The notes under the pieces are model-generated. The model had not been told where the DNA came from, ran no database searches, and saw only the letters and a program-made list of their open reading frames with translations. The position numbers and the translations under genes are program-made. This document shows positions 13,925 to 13,953 of a stretch of DNA of 13,953 bases, one piece after another. Positions within the stretch are counted from its first letter, which is position 1; every line of letters begins with the position of its first letter. Origin of the DNA: a bacterium (lineage in GTDB: Bacteria; SZUA-79; Acidulodesulfobacterales; Acidulodesulfobacteraceae); assembly GCA_021821565.1 (NCBI GenBank), contig JAKACI010000016.1:1-13953 (forward strand), given 5' to 3'.

Positions 13925-13953
13925 TATGCTTAAACTGTTTTATTTTGATATAA

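Noticed and set aside
1..13953. CRISPR array, tRNA or rRNA genes, insertion sequences
   Set aside because: No regular repeat-spacer arrays, cloverleaf-like segments, ribosomal RNA stretches or transposase motifs were seen on either strand.

Overview
The window is AT-rich bacterial DNA with Shine-Dalgarno sites and many near-consensus TTGACA/TATAAT promoters. A TraG-like conjugation protein points to a Gram-negative host and to a plasmid or integrative conjugative element. I cannot name the lineage from the sequence. The long conjugation gene looks richer in G+C than everything to its right, so the right half looks like cargo gained separately.

Layout: 1-862 is non-coding and carries short direct repeats and a small hairpin. 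863-1637 is one transcription unit: a small basic protein whose frame appears broken or shifted at an A tract, then a WG-repeat protein. 1722-5761 is a second unit: two small four-helix membrane proteins and a 1011-residue TraG N-terminal-type protein. The two units share a 13-base element at the presumed transcription start.

The accessory region follows. On the minus strand are two small membrane proteins (47 and 78 residues), a DUF3800 protein and an acidic 93-residue protein. On the plus strand is a tight three-gene operon: a HerA-like DNA-pumping ATPase, a NurA-like nuclease and a DNA methyltransferase. Last, on the minus strand, is a three-gene operon resembling a HicB/HicA toxin-antitoxin pair with a third unknown partner.

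Two things stand out. First, HerA-NurA-methyltransferase reads as a candidate modification-linked defence module, with HerA-NurA as the translocase-nuclease and the methyltransferase possibly marking self DNA. Second, a recurring minus-strand promoter (copies near 6240-6390, 7800-7950 and 12767-12815) brackets the cargo blocks. It carries helically phased GGGCGG repeats upstream and, in two copies, a conserved leader hairpin downstream. In addition, a compact Y-shaped RNA with its own strong promoter and a terminator U-tract lies directly before the DUF3800 start codon, an arrangement reminiscent of RNA-antitoxin or attenuation control. The region looks like a cargo and defence hotspot next to a conjugation operon.
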